From Oreohelix idahoensis (Eukaryota > Mollusca > Gastropoda > Stylommatophora > Oreohelicidae): a stretch of 64,000 bases of DNA. A model generated the notes under the pieces. It was given only the letters and a program-made list of their open reading frames with translations. It had not been told where the DNA came from and searched no databases. Position 1 is the first letter of the stretch. Each line of letters begins with the position of its first letter. The stretch lies in assembly GCA_024509875.1 (NCBI GenBank), contig JAMPIV010006379.1:124001-188000 (forward strand), given 5' to 3'. Positions 1 to 12,391 of this stretch are shown here, one piece after another. The position numbers and the translations under genes were made by a program.

Positions 1-2870
<2,870 letters not shown>

Positions 2871-2875
2871 TACCA

Positions 2876-2954
2876 AACCGCCTGCAGCAGGTTTCGAACC
2901 TGGTATATCTGGATTATGAAACTGCGTTCATATCCATTAGGCCACAGACGCCGA
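2876..2954 (-). repeat. tRNA-like sequence (SINE head or tRNA pseudogene)
   Basis: Read on the minus strand, TGGCCTAATGGATA fits a polymerase III A box and GGTTCGAAACC fits a B box at the usual tRNA spacing. The A-box region and the TAATCCAGA segment resemble an arginine tRNA, but the anticodon stem does not pair well. I call it a tRNA-derived pseudogene or SINE head, not a functional tRNA. Confidence 0.55.
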
Positions 2955-4070
2955 CAAATGTAGGAAACGATAACAAAATTGCACTTGAAGAAACATGCCT
3001 TGGCTGCAATGTAGATAGTGGGAGGAGGAACAGACAATGATATCAAAATTAGAATACACATGGCTAGAGGAGCTTTCATTGCATTGGGAAATATATGGAG
3101 ATCAAAAGAAGTCGTCCAACACAACAATAAGACTCTTCAATTCAAATATCAAGTCAGTCCTGCACATGGAAAACACGAAAAACAAAAAATACAAAAGCTT
3201 CAGACTTTCATAAATGGGTTTTTTTTTTTTTTAAAGGTAGTTTCAAAGATACTGCAGCATGGGACTGATGTGTTAGATACTACGCAATTCTAGGTTGAAC
3301 TTTGAGAGGTGGTGTAACCAGATCCTCTCCTGGCTGCTTTTATCTGTCCTAACCCAAGGGTAGATATCTTGACTGCAGTCGCTCAACTGTTCTTACTTCT
3401 ATAGTTATGTAATGCCATCACTAAATTTAAAAGTTGTCCGGGGCATGCTAAAATTTGATTTAATTTTTTCTCTCATGCGCCAATTTTTTTTTTTTTTTTT
3501 TAATGAATATGACAAATTTAAAAGTCAGATTGAGGTGAGCAGTAACAAAACATCCAGATGTATAGTTTAAACAATGTTATCGGCAATGTACAGCAACTAC
3601 AAAGACAACGTAATTAATAAAAGTCGAGATAACACTGGGTGAATTTTGTAGTTACTGAAGTTTCTTTATTCTTGTGTTTGTCCTCACATGAAGATGGTTT
3701 AAACAAAAATATATACATTATAGTATTTTATCAATGTGGCATCATCAAATCGACTTTTACCTTAGTACTTTATTATTAACTCACATTCAATAGTTTGACC
3801 CCAATCATTCATCTATTTGTTGTAATAGAATGCAACTTAATCACTTTTCACAAGCAAGTAGACTCTATAATTCCTTAAACAAACCAATATCACCCTTGTG
3901 ACCATCTTCAGCACTTGTGCAACCATAAGAAATGTCAGGCATATATAAAGTTCACAAATGTACAGACGACAATTAAAATAGTCTCACATTTTCTTCCTGC
4001 CTGTTTTAATTTATGTTACAGTAATCCCACGTCTGCCTGTAATACAGCTCATTTATATTCTCTCTGTGTA
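2955..4070. other. Non-coding stretch with T-rich runs
   Basis: Poly-T runs occur near 3221 and 3487. A diverged SINE-2 fragment lies at about 3303-3405. Nothing else is recognised. Confidence 0.4.
3303..3405 (-). repeat. SINE-2 family, diverged fragment
   Basis: Weakly resembles the copies at 4072-4305 and 61684-61925 (the ccagatcctctcctggctgc block). It is too diverged to place its ends. Confidence 0.3.
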
Positions 4071-4071
4071 A

Positions 4072-4305
4072 TCCCATAGTAGATAATGCCGTAGGGGTGT
4101 GAAGTGCTAGAGATTCCATTATATTAGGTCCAGCTTTTTTATGTGGGGGTGACCAGTTCCCTTCCTCGCTGCCTTTGCCTTCCTTTACTCAAGACCAGAA
4201 GTTTGGAACCCACTTACAGCTGGGTAGGCTGGAGCGTGACACTACCTGTTTTTGACTCCGCCAACTGTGCCTCTAGAAACAAGCGCTCTAATCACTCTGC
4301 ACTCA
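4072..4305 (-). repeat. SINE-2 (tRNA-derived) copy
   Basis: On the minus strand a tRNA-like head (gcagagtgattaga) is followed by CTACCCAGCTGTAAGTGGGT, a block ending in AACTGGTCACC, and a tail CTTCACACCCCTACGGCA. The same order of blocks occurs at 61684-61925 on the plus strand, which defines the family. It is non-autonomous and was presumably moved by a LINE. Confidence 0.65.
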
Positions 4306-4439
4306 TCATCCAATAATTATTTATTCTTTATAGTTGATAATATTTCAAAATACAAGAATTGTCCATTACGAGATCTCTCAAATTATCGGGAATTTTTCTT
4401 CAATCTCTGACAATCACTACAAATATAAAGAGTTCGTGA

Positions 4440-4660
4440 GGATGAGACACACCGTTAGGCATGTCGTCCAAGGCAACTAACACAAGGATGTGCATGAGAC
4501 TGGCAACCTCATCGTGCACAACAAGTTGCTACAGGAACCACTGGTGCACGTTCATTATAGTTCTTTGCTCAATTTTCCTGCAAGGAAGCCTGCTGCACTG
4601 GTGCTTCCATGCTCCATAAGGAGCTAATATGAAAAAAGATACGATGATATAGGTCTGGTA
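4440..4660 (+). repeat. SINE-1 copy
   Basis: Contains the family body (catgtcgtccaaggcaacta, then ggcaacctcatcgtgcacaac) and the 3' block with catgctccataaggagct. Related copies lie at 6125-6460 and 7905-8115. The tail hairpin CTCC-ata-GGAG resembles the 3' end of the LINE at 6867-7053. Confidence 0.6.
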
Positions 4661-5015
4661 TGACACAGAAGGACATAATATCTTGCTGTGAATGAGAAGA
4701 CAGCAAAGTACAAAGCCATCTCTGCTATTAAGAGATCACAAGACAAGTAAACACTGGATGAACGTGTGTTATATGACAAAGGAAGGTCCTTTCATTATAG
4801 CGAACAATTACATTATAGTAATTAATAAATTTGCGATACTGCTCTTCAATGCTACGAAGAGCAATGCATGAAATGGTTAAAACATCACCTTGAGATTGCC
4901 TTGTATTTCGTGCTTTAAGTGTATTGGGTATGACGCCAAACTGGCAATACTTTCACGAGCCTTTATGAAATGTCCGTGCCCTAATCAATGAAAAAATGTG
5001 TGGTTAGCATACACT
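4661..5015. other. Non-coding stretch downstream of the candidate small gene
   Basis: No ORF or repeat recognised. On the minus strand it would be the 3' flank of the 5016-5315 ORF. I see no convincing AATAAA within it. The nearest candidate is further away, near 4320. Confidence 0.35.
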
Positions 5016-5315
5016 TCAGCTTGAGCTTGAGCTATAATCAGAACTGTCAGACTGTTCTATAGCACTGCTTTTAGCACAAGAGAATGCTGGTGCAGCCTTC
5101 CTTCGAGAGTTAACGGATCTTCCTATCCCAGATGGATGTACATTTCCATTCTGCATCTCTTGCCTTTTGTAACGCTCCATCAGTTTATTGTGTCTGTGTA
5201 TGAACAGGTACCAAAACAAGAGGGTTATTGGTATCAATAATGAGAAAAGATCATCTGTTTCACAAAAGGTGATGTGGAATGTATCTAGAATTGTTAAAAT
5301 GATTTCCCTTGCCAT
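5016..5315 (-). CDS. Candidate 99-residue single-pass membrane protein
   Basis: This is the one ORF in the window that looks like host coding sequence rather than a mobile element. Residues 1-23 form an N-terminal segment with two cysteine or acidic positions. About residues 24-41 (FSLLIPITLLFWYLF) form one hydrophobic membrane-spanning helix. A basic tail follows (HRHNKLMERYKRQ, then SRRKAAPAF), and the protein ends in an acidic, serine-rich stretch (SDSSDYSSSSS). The positive charges after the helix suggest N-out, C-in topology, which is inference. The start has G at +4 but not a purine at -3. It does not match a small membrane protein family I can name. It could be a single-exon gene, one exon of a larger gene, or chance. 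No nearby gene helps. Confidence 0.4.
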   Translation of the reverse strand: MAREIILTILDTFHITFCETDDLFSLLIPITLLFWYLFIHRHNKLMERYKRQEMQNGNVHPSGIGRSVNSRRKAAPAFSCAKSSAIEQSDSSDYSSSSS

Positions 5316-6124
5316 CTAGATCTTGGATTCCAGCAGCACGCATCGCTACTGGTTATTGCACACATTGTCAGCGTTTCATTGCGATAACGTAATGGCTTTT
5401 ACTCGCATATCCGTGCGCGATGGACGTATGCTGGTGACTGTAAGGGAGTCAACAGCAATTCGCTAGATGTGCCTGGGGAAATTTTAGACACCAGGAGTGG
5501 ACGTAGGGATAACAGCGTGCAATTTTTGCGACGTTCTCACTATGATTGTGTTTATGGCAGCTCCTTCCGTTTATCTAAAAGAAGAAATGTAAAAAAACAA
5601 CAACAAAAAACAACGTTTGTTTATAAATACAATAAGCCGCACGTACGAGTGTACATAAGCACTCACTCACACACACACATACACACACACATCCTAAACA
5701 CAACAACTCCCACGCGCAGGGTTGTGCAGCACCTAAAATTGTTCAATGTGTCTACAAGTCTTAAATAATTAATGCTTGCTTACTCGCGACGAAGCGATAC
5801 CATCTGTATGCCTCAAACTTATTTATACAGTATATCTACATCCAGTGGAGTAAAGGTGTACGCGGCAATGAAAGAGCTGGCAGACAAGCTTCAAGAGCAC
5901 CCAAAGAAGACGCATTAGATATGGATAAGGGAGAGATATTGAATGCAATTAATGATCGCCTGGTAGAGAATGACACTGCAATCAATTGAATCGTCAAGGC
6001 TAAGACTGCTGAAATTTGGCATCAAACGTAAGACCAGAAGGGATGGACGAATGAGAGGATGCATCCGGCGTGTCTGCAACCAACGCGCAACATGAACAAT
6101 TAACATTCATACCCTTCAACATTT
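5316..6124. other. Non-coding stretch with a CA-rich repeat
   Basis: A CA-rich microsatellite occupies about 5662-5695. The first 150 bp are CpG-containing and would be the 5' flank of the small minus-strand ORF. No other signal is supported. Confidence 0.4.
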
Positions 6125-6460
6125 GCTGAGGGAGACTGAGCACCTATGGGTTTGCCCGGAGTGCAGGGATGCCGATTCTGACCAACAATAAAAAATGTGG
6201 AGACAAAGAAAGAATAGAGATACTGCTGCCTCATCCATGTCGTAAAAGGCCACTGACGTGAGGTTGTGCATGGGGCTGACAACCTCATCATGTAAAACAG
6301 GTTGCTACAGAAGCCAACGTAGCAAAAGTACATGCATATTTTGGTGCAGGTTTCCTCCAAATGTGCCAGCTGCAGTGATTGTTCCATGCTCCTTGTGGAG
6401 TGAAAAGGTATTTGATGATGATGATGATGATGATGTTGGTGATGATGATGATGATAACAA
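6125..6460 (+). repeat. SINE-1 copy with (GAT)n tail
   Basis: Body: catgtcgtaaaaggccac, ggggctgacaacctcatcat and ttggtgcaggtttcc. Its 3' end, atgctccttgtggagtga, runs into aaggtatttgatgatgatg. That end closely parallels the 3' terminus of the LINE at 6867-7053, which indicates shared reverse-transcriptase recognition. The GAT repeat (6411-6457) is its microsatellite tail. Confidence 0.65.
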
Positions 6461-6579
6461 CCTAAAAGCGAAATCTACCTTGCTTTGGAATTGTTTCTGA
6501 GCTAAGGCTGAGATGCATTAACAGATGGAGCATTACGCACGCATGGAGTATAGCTATAATTAAGAATCAATGTGATTTT

Positions 6580-7145
6580 TTTTTACAAATGTGATATTTG
6601 TGATGTGGAATTTGTTCAGTGCAGTGATGTCATAAAGCACAGAAGAATACATGCAGGAGAAAAACCGTACAGATGTTACGTATGTAGTGCCCGCTCAATG
6701 GTTATTTATAGTTCTTAAAAGGTAGGAAAGAATACAAACAGGAGTGAAACCTTGTAGATGTGACATATGTATTGCCCGGCTGTATGGTTATTTATAGTGT
6801 TTTAAGGTGAAAGAATACAAACATGAGTGAAACGGTGCAGACGTGACGTGTGTAGTGCCCGGCTATCAATCAATCAATACCCTTTAGCTCCATAAGGAGC
6901 ATAGGCCTTCAACAAACACATGCCAAGTTTTCCTGTCCTGTGCCATCCGCTCAAGTTCTTTCCATGTTTTCCTTATCATTATCACCTCTGTATCCAGTTC
7001 TCTTCTCCATGTGTTTTTTGGTCTACCTCTGCCTCTAGGGAAAGAGAGGCAGAGTGCCCGACTATAGGGTTATTTAACTAAAGCGTGAACGAATATAAAC
7101 AGGAGTGAACCCTTACAGATGTGAATCATGTTCAGTGTCCGCATA
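6580..7145 (+). pseudogene. Decayed C2H2 zinc-finger array
   Basis: At about 6587-6680 one frame reads a perfect C2H2 finger. It has C-X2-C starting CDIC, 12 residues, then H-X3-H (HRRIH), followed by the classic linker as AGEKPYRC and the first cysteine pair of a second finger (CYVC). Further degenerate repeats of the linker-plus-CXXC block occur near 6725, 6808 and 7085 (for example TGVKPCRCDIC), each followed by stops. This is a relic of a KRAB-less C2H2 protein exon, or a tandemly duplicated finger segment, that has lost its reading frame. A LINE fragment interrupts it at 6867-7053. Confidence 0.7.
6867..7053 (-). mobile_element. 5'-truncated LINE, 3' end of the reverse-transcriptase ORF
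   Basis: On the minus strand one frame reads GRGRPKNTWRRELDTE, then RKTWKELERMAQDRKTW, and ends GLCSLWS before a stop. This is the characteristic C-terminus of non-LTR endonuclease/reverse-transcriptase proteins (RTE, CR1 and L2-like elements). The stop is followed by a short UTR and an (ATTG)n tail. It is flanked by a 12-bp target-site duplication, gtgcccggctat at 6855-6866 and gtgcccgactat at 7054-7065, with one mismatch. This supports a genuine 5'-truncated insertion into the zinc-finger relic. Confidence 0.8.
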
Positions 7146-7315
7146 ATTTACTAAAGTGAACCTTTACCGGTTTACATAGTAATGCCACTTACTGTCACAC
7201 ATGGGATAGAGGCTTCACACGTGGGACATGTGTGGTGTAGGTTTTAACAGAGAGCAGTGGTCTTAACACACATACACACACACTTAAAGAAAACATACAA
7301 CTCATAGTTTATATA

Positions 7316-7415
7316 TTTATGAGGTGAGGAGACCAGTTCCCTTCCTCGCCGTATTTACCTTCCCTAACTTAAGAGCATTGTCAGAGACGCATGTACAGCT
7401 GGATAAACTGGATCT
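7316..7415 (-). repeat. SINE-2 fragment
   Basis: Contains accagttcccttcctcgcc and atgtacagctgg in the same order as the copy at 4072-4305. Confidence 0.5.
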
Positions 7416-7904
7416 TATAACACTGATAATTTCCAGACCATGTTTGACATTAATAGCAAAGAGCTGATATTGATAAAGATTAATATTTCATTGAATACAA
7501 GTGGCTTCTTCGTCAAGCATCATGCACGGTGTTCGTGCACTGTGCTGAGATCCTCCTAGTGTGATCTAAGGGAGGAGGTCATAGCATCCATGGAGTTGTC
7601 CGTGTGCAATAAAGATAGTCCTTCAAACCAACCCCCGTTAACTACACGAGGCAATGAGTGAATAATATTCAGATATGATGCTTAGGACCTTTGTAGGGAG
7701 ACAAATACTGTCGCAAGACAGACACACGTGGTAACGTACAGTAAAATGTGCAATAGAAAATGGTGGCAGCGACCGCTTATGTTGTGGGACCAAGAAAGGA
7801 TATAAAGAAGTAGAAAACCTGACCACAGAAAAACAACAGATGTGAATGGCCTCTACGGAGAATCGAACACGGGGGTCTTTAATGAAACAAAGAAATAACA
7901 TAGC
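7416..7904. other. Non-coding stretch, nothing recognised
   Basis: The overlapping minus-strand frame of about 110 codons (7638-7970) runs into the SINE-1 copy and has no domain signature. I do not call it a gene. Confidence 0.35.
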
Positions 7905-8115
7905 TTCTGCTCCCTCGTGCATGTCGTACAAGGCAAATAATACGAGTTTGTGCACGGGGCTGGCAATCACATCATGTAAAACAAACTACTACAGACACTA
8001 CCACTACATGAACATGTGAATGATTTATACAGGCTTCCTACAAGGGGGCCAGCTGCAGCCGTTGCTTCATGCTCCACTGGGAGCGAAAAGGAAAAAAATC
8101 ACAATGATGAATGAT
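7905..8115 (+). repeat. SINE-1 copy
   Basis: Shows the family order: catgtcgtacaaggcaaata, ggggctggcaatcacatcat, caggcttcctacaagggggc, cagctgcag, and catgctccactgggagcgaa with a degenerate ATGA-type tail. Confidence 0.65.
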
Positions 8116-8220
8116 AAGTACATCTTTGATCTACCATTTTTGTCGCTTGATCGTATGACTGTCCCTTTAAGTACAATATTGGACACTCTGTTTTTCCATA
8201 ATAAATAAATAATTTATTAT

Positions 8221-8410
8221 AAATAGATCACTAGACACAGAATTGTGGTCTGGGCTCTACAGGTGAATAGGACATAGAATTACAGGCTCGGTCTTGTGTT
8301 GTCTGGGCTATACATGTCAATAGGACAAAGAATTGCGGGCTTGATTTTGTGTTGTCTGGAATAGGACATAGATTTACGGGCTTGGCCTTGTGTTGTCTGG
8401 GCAATTCAGA
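8221..8410. repeat. Degenerate tandem repeat, about 55-60 bp unit
   Basis: Three or four imperfect copies share the order cataga(a/t)t, t(a/g)cgggct(t/c)g, cttgtgttgtctggg. Nothing suggests coding. Confidence 0.55.
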
Positions 8411-8691
8411 TGGAAAGGGCAACGCTAGAAGTGATTGCGTTTATAATTAGCTTAGATCGTCTCTCGGTCCGAAATTCCGTAGTTTATGTTGGGCGGTCGG
8501 GGCTAATATCCACTGTTCATGAAGCACTATTTATGTGGTGCTTAACTGGCAGTGGGGTTAGTCCAGATTCACACGGTGGTGCCGTTCAGAAGGTCCTGGG
8601 CAGGGGTCGGGAACCTTTTCATGACAAAGAGCCAAATATTTAATTTTGTCTCCATTTTAAAAATTGAAGAGCCGCATGAAAAAATCTCATT

Positions 8692-8696
<5 letters not shown>

Positions 8697-8770
<74 letters not shown>

Positions 8771-8780
8771 ATATATATAT
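8697..8780. repeat. (TA)n microsatellite
   Basis: Alternating TA with one atacatgtat interruption. It lies immediately before the SINE-4 head. Confidence 0.95.
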
Positions 8781-9050
8781 GGGAGCCGCGCTGGTGTAAT
8801 GGCTACAACGTTGTACTGGCGACCAGGTTTTCAAGGTTCAAGCCCGGGCGTCAGCGTTTGAAGGAATGTTTACGACCGGGAATTTGACTGAATAACCTGA
8901 ACGGCTCCTGCACATAAACCCTCTGTGGATGGGAAGGGGCGAAGCTCCTGACCGGGTTGGAAGGAAAGTCCACTGACCCCCCAGCCTCGCAATGACATGT
9001 CATTGGGCCAAAAGGGCTGGAAAGCTCGAGTGCCGCTGGTTAGGAAAAAA
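8781..9050 (+). repeat. SINE-4 (tRNA-derived)
   Basis: A box tggtgtaatggcta at about 8793 and B box ggttcaagcccggg at about 8834 are at tRNA spacing. The first 75 bp therefore look like a tRNA, followed by about 190 bp of unrelated body ending aggaaaaaa before a TA tract. It sits inside the hAT element. Confidence 0.75.
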
Positions 9051-9054
9051 TATA

Positions 9055-9132
<78 letters not shown>
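9051..9132. repeat. (TA)n microsatellite
   Basis: A nearly pure TA tract between SINE-4 and the SINE-5 copy. It is probably the tail of one of them. Confidence 0.95.
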
Positions 9133-9134
<2 letters not shown>

Positions 9135-9343
9135 TCTTCTTTTTCCGTCCTTAGCCAACGACCGGCAAAGCAGTCAGCAGTGGCCATTACACCTAGTGGC
9201 GTCTTAAGGGCAACAGCGAATAGATTTTCTTTGCCGTTGTTCCCATCACGCCTAATGGCGTCTTTAGGGCAACGACAAATCAATCCGTTTGTTGTTGTTT
9301 CCGTAATCAAAGTGACTGGCAAACGGGTGATCAGCCCGTTGGG
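9133..9343 (-). repeat. SINE-5 copy
   Basis: On the minus strand it reads gggctgatcacccgtttgcc, gattacggaaac, ttgccctaaagacgccatta and gctaaggacggaaaaagaag. It matches 60255-60440 block for block. The gttgccct-aagacgcca block occurs twice in this copy and once in the other. Confidence 0.65.
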
Positions 9344-9670
9344 ATATATATATATATATAATTGAAATAATAAACACAATTTTTCTAGAGCCGCACGAGA
9401 TGGCTCAAAGAGCCGCATGCGGCTGTGGGTTCCCGACCCCTGGTCTTGGGTTTGAGTCCCCGGTAAACCTTTTACTTCTGTCGTATTTTTATCCTTCCCT
9501 CTACCAACTTAAAAAAAAAAAAAAGAAAACCCGGCTGTCTTGTTATCAGAAAAGTCACGAGAGATATACAGCATTGGACAAAGAAATGGAACCACAGCTA
9601 AGCTGAACTGATGCTAAATTGTTGGCTGGATATGTTACTAATGTAACATAACGAAGAGAAGTCTAAATAC

Positions 9671-10106
9671 CAATGCTCGACCGCATAAAATTATTCTGAG
9701 AATAAAATACGCGTATTATACGTATTTTATGGCAAAAAATAAAATACGCGTATAATACGTTATTATACGTTAAATTAATATGCATAAGATTTACATGGGG
9801 CGCTTTCCATAAGTATAGCTTGAAATTACGCCATTGGAGCATGTTTTAAAATAAAACAGGTTGTTTGTTTTTCTGTAACAAGAGTTTTGCGGACACTTCA
9901 AAGGTAAATATCATACATATACGTTCTATTTAAACTACAGTTTGAACTGCTAGACGAATATGTGTTAAAACGTTCAGATTAACAGAAAAATGGTCATGTG
10001 ACGCAGTGATGCAACGTATTTCAATGTACGGAAGTTTTACCGTACGCGTATAATCGTATTTTATCGTCAAAAATACAATACGTATTATACGTACGGTCGA
10101 ACATGG
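9671..10106. mobile_element. Palindromic hAT-like MITE
   Basis: Flanked by a perfect 8-bp duplication, ctaaatac, at 9663-9670 and 10107-10114. The termini are 13-bp inverted repeats with two mismatches, CAATGCTCGACCG at the left and CGGTCGAACATGG at the right. The subterminal regions are rich in self-complementary tacgcgtataatacg-type runs on both sides. No coding capacity. The 8-bp TSD favours the hAT superfamily. Confidence 0.75.
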
Positions 10107-10114
10107 CTAAATAC

Positions 10115-10650
10115 AAACCTTAACACGCCTTATCACATAAGATGTGTCCCACGTTTTAAGTTTCCTTGCCTTTTTGGTTTTTTTTTGGCCAATGTTTAGT
10201 GAAGTTTTATATCGGTGCAGCAACTGAGCATTTGCGGGTTTTCCCGGAAAAGCCTCCTTTTTCAGTCTTCTTCTTCAAGGGCAATGCCAGCTGGCGTGGG
10301 TGATCACGTCTCTCTAAAACTTTTCTGTCCCCAGTCATGTTAATCAATTCTGTTATTAAATTTTTCATGCCATGATGTCAAACTGTCAAGTATCTTCTGT
10401 CTTGTCGTCTTTTTTTTTCTTTTGAAAAAAAAAAAAAAAAAAAGTTAACCTTCACAAGAACGTTGCCATCACCACATAGAGTGATTTCCCTTTAGCAGCG
10501 TTTCGTTGCTGTCACACTATCGAGGTGCAAAACGCAGAGACAATTATAAACAAAATATATTTTTTTTAACTGGGGGGTGGGGGTTAAACTTGAGGTTTTT
10601 GGTTTACTGTTTAACTGACTGTTATTTGTTCTAATTAATTTATTTATAAG
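10115..10650. other. Non-coding stretch
   Basis: Contains a T run next to an A run at about 10410-10443 and a possible, unconfirmed LINE-derived patch at 10260-10400. No gene is supported. Confidence 0.35.
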
Positions 10651-10651
10651 A

Positions 10652-10860
10652 ACCCCCCACTGACGGACTGATTCACAGATTGACGAAATATTAAATGTCT
10701 AACACACTGATTCCTGTATTGACTGACGGACCGAGTGCCTGACTGATGTACTCCTGATGACTGGCTGACAGACTGACTAAATCTGACGGACCGACTTACG
10801 AACTGATGTACGAAAAGTCGGATTAATTTATTGATGGACTGAATGATTTCTTCGTGAAGC
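10652..10860. repeat. Degenerate (CTGA)n tetranucleotide repeat
   Basis: Repeated gactga, ctgacgga and gatgtac words through about 200 bp. The Ser/Gln/Val-rich minus-strand frame over it is produced by the repeat. Confidence 0.7.
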
Positions 10861-11058
10861 TTCATCCGTTGCAAGTATTGAGAACTGTCACCGTTATTCT
10901 TTGACCTTCACGTGGGTGTTTAATATTTGACAATGAGTAAACCCTAGTGCAACTTGGCGTACAAACAATTGAAATGACAAGCTGAACTCAAAATAATCTA
11001 ACACAAAAACTTGAAGTAAGGAAGAATAGATTTTATTAATGAAAAACGATAATGACAA
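10861..11058. other. Left flank of element A
   Basis: AT-rich sequence that continues at 39722 once element A is removed. Its last five bases (11054-11058, gacaa) are the target-site duplication of A. The tagattttattaatg patch resembles the polyadenylation region of the LTRs nearby, so it may be an LTR relic, but no second copy is present. Confidence 0.5.
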
Positions 11059-12391
11059 TGATAAGGGTGGTTTTAGGATGCCGTCGAATTACCACCTCTA
11101 TCGACACCAGGTATTACAATGCAAGATGTGGGTGTCTTATCTGGTTTAGATTGTTGCTGTGTGTGTTGCAGTAGAACAGTTCACAGGGTACACCACAGGC
11201 AACATGACGTGTAGAGTCATAAAAATGGTAACTTCGCTTTAGGTTTATACCATTTATTGCACGCCACAAAACAGTCATGATACTTATGTTATCATCGGCA
11301 TAGTACAACGAATGCAGCATTCAAACTCATGTTAACTGACAGTCATGTAGAAGTCAATACTCAATAGTTGTATGGAAAACAAATATCATAGCGAAGCTTG
11401 ATAAATAATACATATAACTTCTGCAACCGTGGTCAGCTGCAGATCCTTAATGTTCATAGACAATAATAATTATTCCTTCCTGATGCTAGCAGATCAGATG
11501 TATACAATACGTCCGTTTACTGTCTGCACGTGAGTAGCATACATGGATTACAGGTCAGCTCGACCTTTATAACCTTCCTAAGTCTAACCATCTGACTTGG
11601 ACGTGATCTCTGATATAACGAATCCTGGAACACAGACAATAGTCTTGTTGGTCTAGAGCGACCCATAGATATATAACTAGTTCAGGTATAAAGATACCGG
11701 TGACTTAATCCTAGTCAAAGTACCTCTCCATTTTGAATCACACAGGCGAGCAAAAAGGCGACAAAATGACGAACCTCTAGATGATAGCCTAAAGTTCGAT
11801 ACAAGAGGAATTACCTTATTTCGGAAAATCAACCATGAACATATGCCTCCAGGCAGGCTTGAATAATACGGGGAAATAGTCTAGTTAGCTAACTAACTCA
11901 CAAAGACAATGTATTTCCCTCAGAGAATCACAAGACGCAGTCGCGTCCGCTCGCTAATCAGTCCATTTCTCAACTCTCCGACCTGGGCGGAACAACAAAC
12001 GACAACCAAGTCGAGACATGCGCAGAGTGACAATCTCTGAGTCGCTGTTCACAATAAGACGATTCTAAGAACATTCGAGATAAAAGTCTTACACAGTCGC
12101 GCCTTTTATGGACATGAACAGAAGCGTTAAGAAAGGTTTCAAACATCTACAACAGTTGACTGATACTACCAAATAAGGAGATATGGTCACGCTTCGTTCA
12201 AGACATTATAGACCGAACGTGTCTCTATACAAGAGGAGGTAAACTCATAAAAAATAGCAGTATCGATATATCGGGTTCTGTCCCTTTGACCATAAAATAT
12301 ATATAACATGCATTTCAGTCAAATAATGATCATACATACGAAAAACGATCATACAAAGACTTTGGAAAAAAGTAATTATTTGTGCGTAACA
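11059..12391 (-). repeat. Element A 3' LTR (uninterrupted)
   Basis: 1333 bp. On the minus strand it begins TGTTACGCAC and ends CCCTTATCA. TATAAA lies at 11566-11571 and AATAAA at 11253-11258, which is a normal promoter-to-poly(A) order. The small open frame over 11114-11320 recurs in the other LTR copy, but only because the LTRs are duplicates. Confidence 0.93.
11566..11571 (-). promoter_or_regulatory. TATA box in the element A LTR
   Basis: TATAAA on the minus strand, about 310 bp before the AATAAA signal. The same box in the 5' LTR is at 20120-20125. Confidence 0.45.

Larger units (their letters stand above)
8601..9442. mobile_element. Non-autonomous hAT element with nested SINEs
   Basis: Starts CAGGGGTCGGGAACC and ends with its reverse complement GGTTCCCGACCCCTG, the standard hAT terminus. 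An 8-bp target-site duplication flanks it: gtcctggg at 8593-8600 and gtcttggg at 9443-9450, with one mismatch. Both inner flanks contain the hAT-typical gagccgcatg motif. The hAT sequence proper is only about 8601-8696 and 9363-9442. The middle is filled by SINE-4, a SINE-5 copy and TA repeats. No transposase is present. Confidence 0.85.
8515..9482 (+). repeat. SINE-3 copy, split by a hAT insertion
   Basis: The left part (8515-8600) has gaagcactat, ggtgccgttcag and aaggtcctggg. The right part (9443-9482) resumes with gtcttgggtttgagtccccg, a good B box, and cggtaaacc. The continuous version of this family is at 59915-60045. The hAT element landed in the B box. Confidence 0.7.

Noticed and set aside
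2876..2954. Functional tRNA gene
   Set aside because: A and B boxes are present but the anticodon stem and acceptor ends do not pair properly.
8552..9418. Several overlapping frames with Tyr-Ile runs on both strands
   Set aside because: They run through TA tracts and SINEs within the nested hAT element.
10260..10400. Possible LINE C-terminal patch on the minus strand (ELINMTGDRKVLERRDHPRQ)
   Set aside because: Weak resemblance over about 30 residues, no flanking motif, no target-site duplication and no tail.
10644..10874. 76-codon Ser/Gln/Val-rich frame
   Set aside because: Product of the degenerate CTGA repeat.
11114..11320. 68-codon frame conserved at 19668-19874
   Set aside because: The two copies are the LTRs of one element, so their similarity is not evidence for coding.
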